A stretch of 13,038 nucleotides of DNA from an uncultured Clostridium sp. (lineage in GTDB: Bacteria > Bacillota > Clostridia > Lachnospirales > Lachnospiraceae). Shown here one piece after another: positions 12,687 to 13,038 of the stretch (its first letter is position 1; each line of letters starts with the position of its first letter). The notes beneath the pieces were generated by a model, which was given only the letters and a program-made list of their open reading frames with translations, made no database searches and had not been told where the DNA came from. The stretch lies in NCBI GenBank assembly GCA_900552885.1, contig USBM01000037.1:1-13038 (forward strand), written 5' to 3'. Both the position numbers and the translations under genes were made by a program.

Positions 12687-13038
12687 CTATTCCGGATCTT
12701 CTAACAACACATCCACATCATTGTAACCATAGTCCATTAATGCTTTTCTTATCTTATGCTTTGTATCTTCATTGGCATTAATATTGACCTTCTCGTAAAG
12801 CGCAACTACATAGCCAACCCACTTTTCATAAATCTTATTCCGGACATCTGCATTCGCAGTCATTGCCCTTGCCTTCCGGGCTTCTTCTACAGACTTCTCC
12901 TGCTTTGGAAGAATCGGTTCACTAGCTTCCCTTTCTGCTTCTTTCTCCGCATCTACCGCAGCAATTACATTCTCCACTCCGTCAGACAAAGTTCCGGTAA
13001 TATCTACAATTCCCGGATCATTTTTACCCAAATTCTTC
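12687..13038 (-). CDS. Unrecognised charged protein, 5' end outside the window
   Basis: At least 116 C-terminal residues; the frame stays open to the window edge, so the true start lies beyond 13038. A formal TTG at 13031 is preceded by in-frame Lys and Asn codons and has no visible ribosome binding site. The visible part begins KNDPGIVDITGTLSDGVENV, passes through a stretch of Ala, Glu and Lys that is likely helical or coiled (AAVDAEKEAEREASEP ... VEEARKARA), and ends with a compact C-terminal part (about 55 residues: NKIYEKWVGYVVALYEKVNI and on to KALMDYGYNDVDVLLEDPE) that looks like a small helical domain. There is no membrane segment or catalytic motif. I do not recognise the family. Confidence 0.65.
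   Translation of the reverse strand, partial: KNLGKNDPGIVDITGTLSDGVENVIAAVDAEKEAEREASEPILPKQEKSVEEARKARAMTANADVRNKIYEKWVGYVVALYEKVNINANEDTKHKIRKALMDYGYNDVDVLLEDPE

Noticed and set aside
1..13038. CRISPR array, tRNA/rRNA, insertion sequence, prophage or toxin-antitoxin pair
   Set aside because: I found no regularly spaced repeats, cloverleaf or CCA-ended candidates, transposase or integrase motifs, or paired small genes of known toxin-antitoxin type.

Overview
The window looks like chromosomal DNA of a low-to-moderate GC Firmicute, most likely Lachnospiraceae (Clostridia). This is an inference from four things: strong AGGAGG-type ribosome binding sites, short intergenic gaps, the protein families present (Csp-like subtilase, secreted Big2/FN3-NlpC/P60 hydrolases, DUF2156 protein, a Gly/Cys-rich microprotein), and the Tyr/Lys/Ile-rich protein style. 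I see no tRNA, rRNA, CRISPR array, insertion sequence, phage or conjugation gene.

Layout, left to right. (1) 43-417 (-) is a small two-helix membrane protein of unknown role. It is divergent from 671-2416 (+), a catalytically complete S8 subtilase of the Csp (spore germination protease-like) type. (2) 2488-4194 (+) is a secreted Big2-NlpC/P60 cell-wall hydrolase gene, split by two opposite frameshifts near 3273-3362, with a good sigma-A-type promoter just upstream. It converges across a strong bidirectional hairpin (4213-4256) with 4259-5389 (-), a secreted FN3-NlpC/P60 hydrolase. That gene overlaps by 8 nt the end of 5382-6290 (-), a three-S1-domain RNA-binding protein. (3) 6463-6699 (+), divergent from the S1 gene, encodes a 78-residue protein that is half Gly and Cys and contains an exactly repeated 12-residue hydrophobic block. 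(4) 6801-8279 (-) is a solitary biotin-dependent carboxyltransferase (propionyl-CoA carboxylase beta / methylmalonyl-CoA decarboxylase alpha family). (5) 8465-9142 (+) is a lytic transglycosylase without a signal peptide. It is followed closely by an ABC ATPase (9185-9907) and its overlapping 12-helix permease (9900-11567). (6) 11596-12504 (-) is a DUF2156 protein. 12687-13038 (-) is the C-terminal part of an unrecognised charged protein that runs off the right edge.

The theme is envelope and possibly spore biology: three peptidoglycan-cleaving enzymes, a Csp-type protease, an ABC exporter-like pair and a Cys/Gly-rich membrane-active microprotein. Two upstream regions contain CATA-N3-TA elements resembling a mother-cell (SigK-like) -10, a weak hint of sporulation control. 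The best candidate for something poorly described is the Cys/Gly microprotein. Its two copies of the hydrophobic block differ in DNA only at synonymous positions, which suggests selection on the peptide. The oddest gene pairing is the S1 RNA-binding protein with a secreted wall hydrolase in one overlapping unit.
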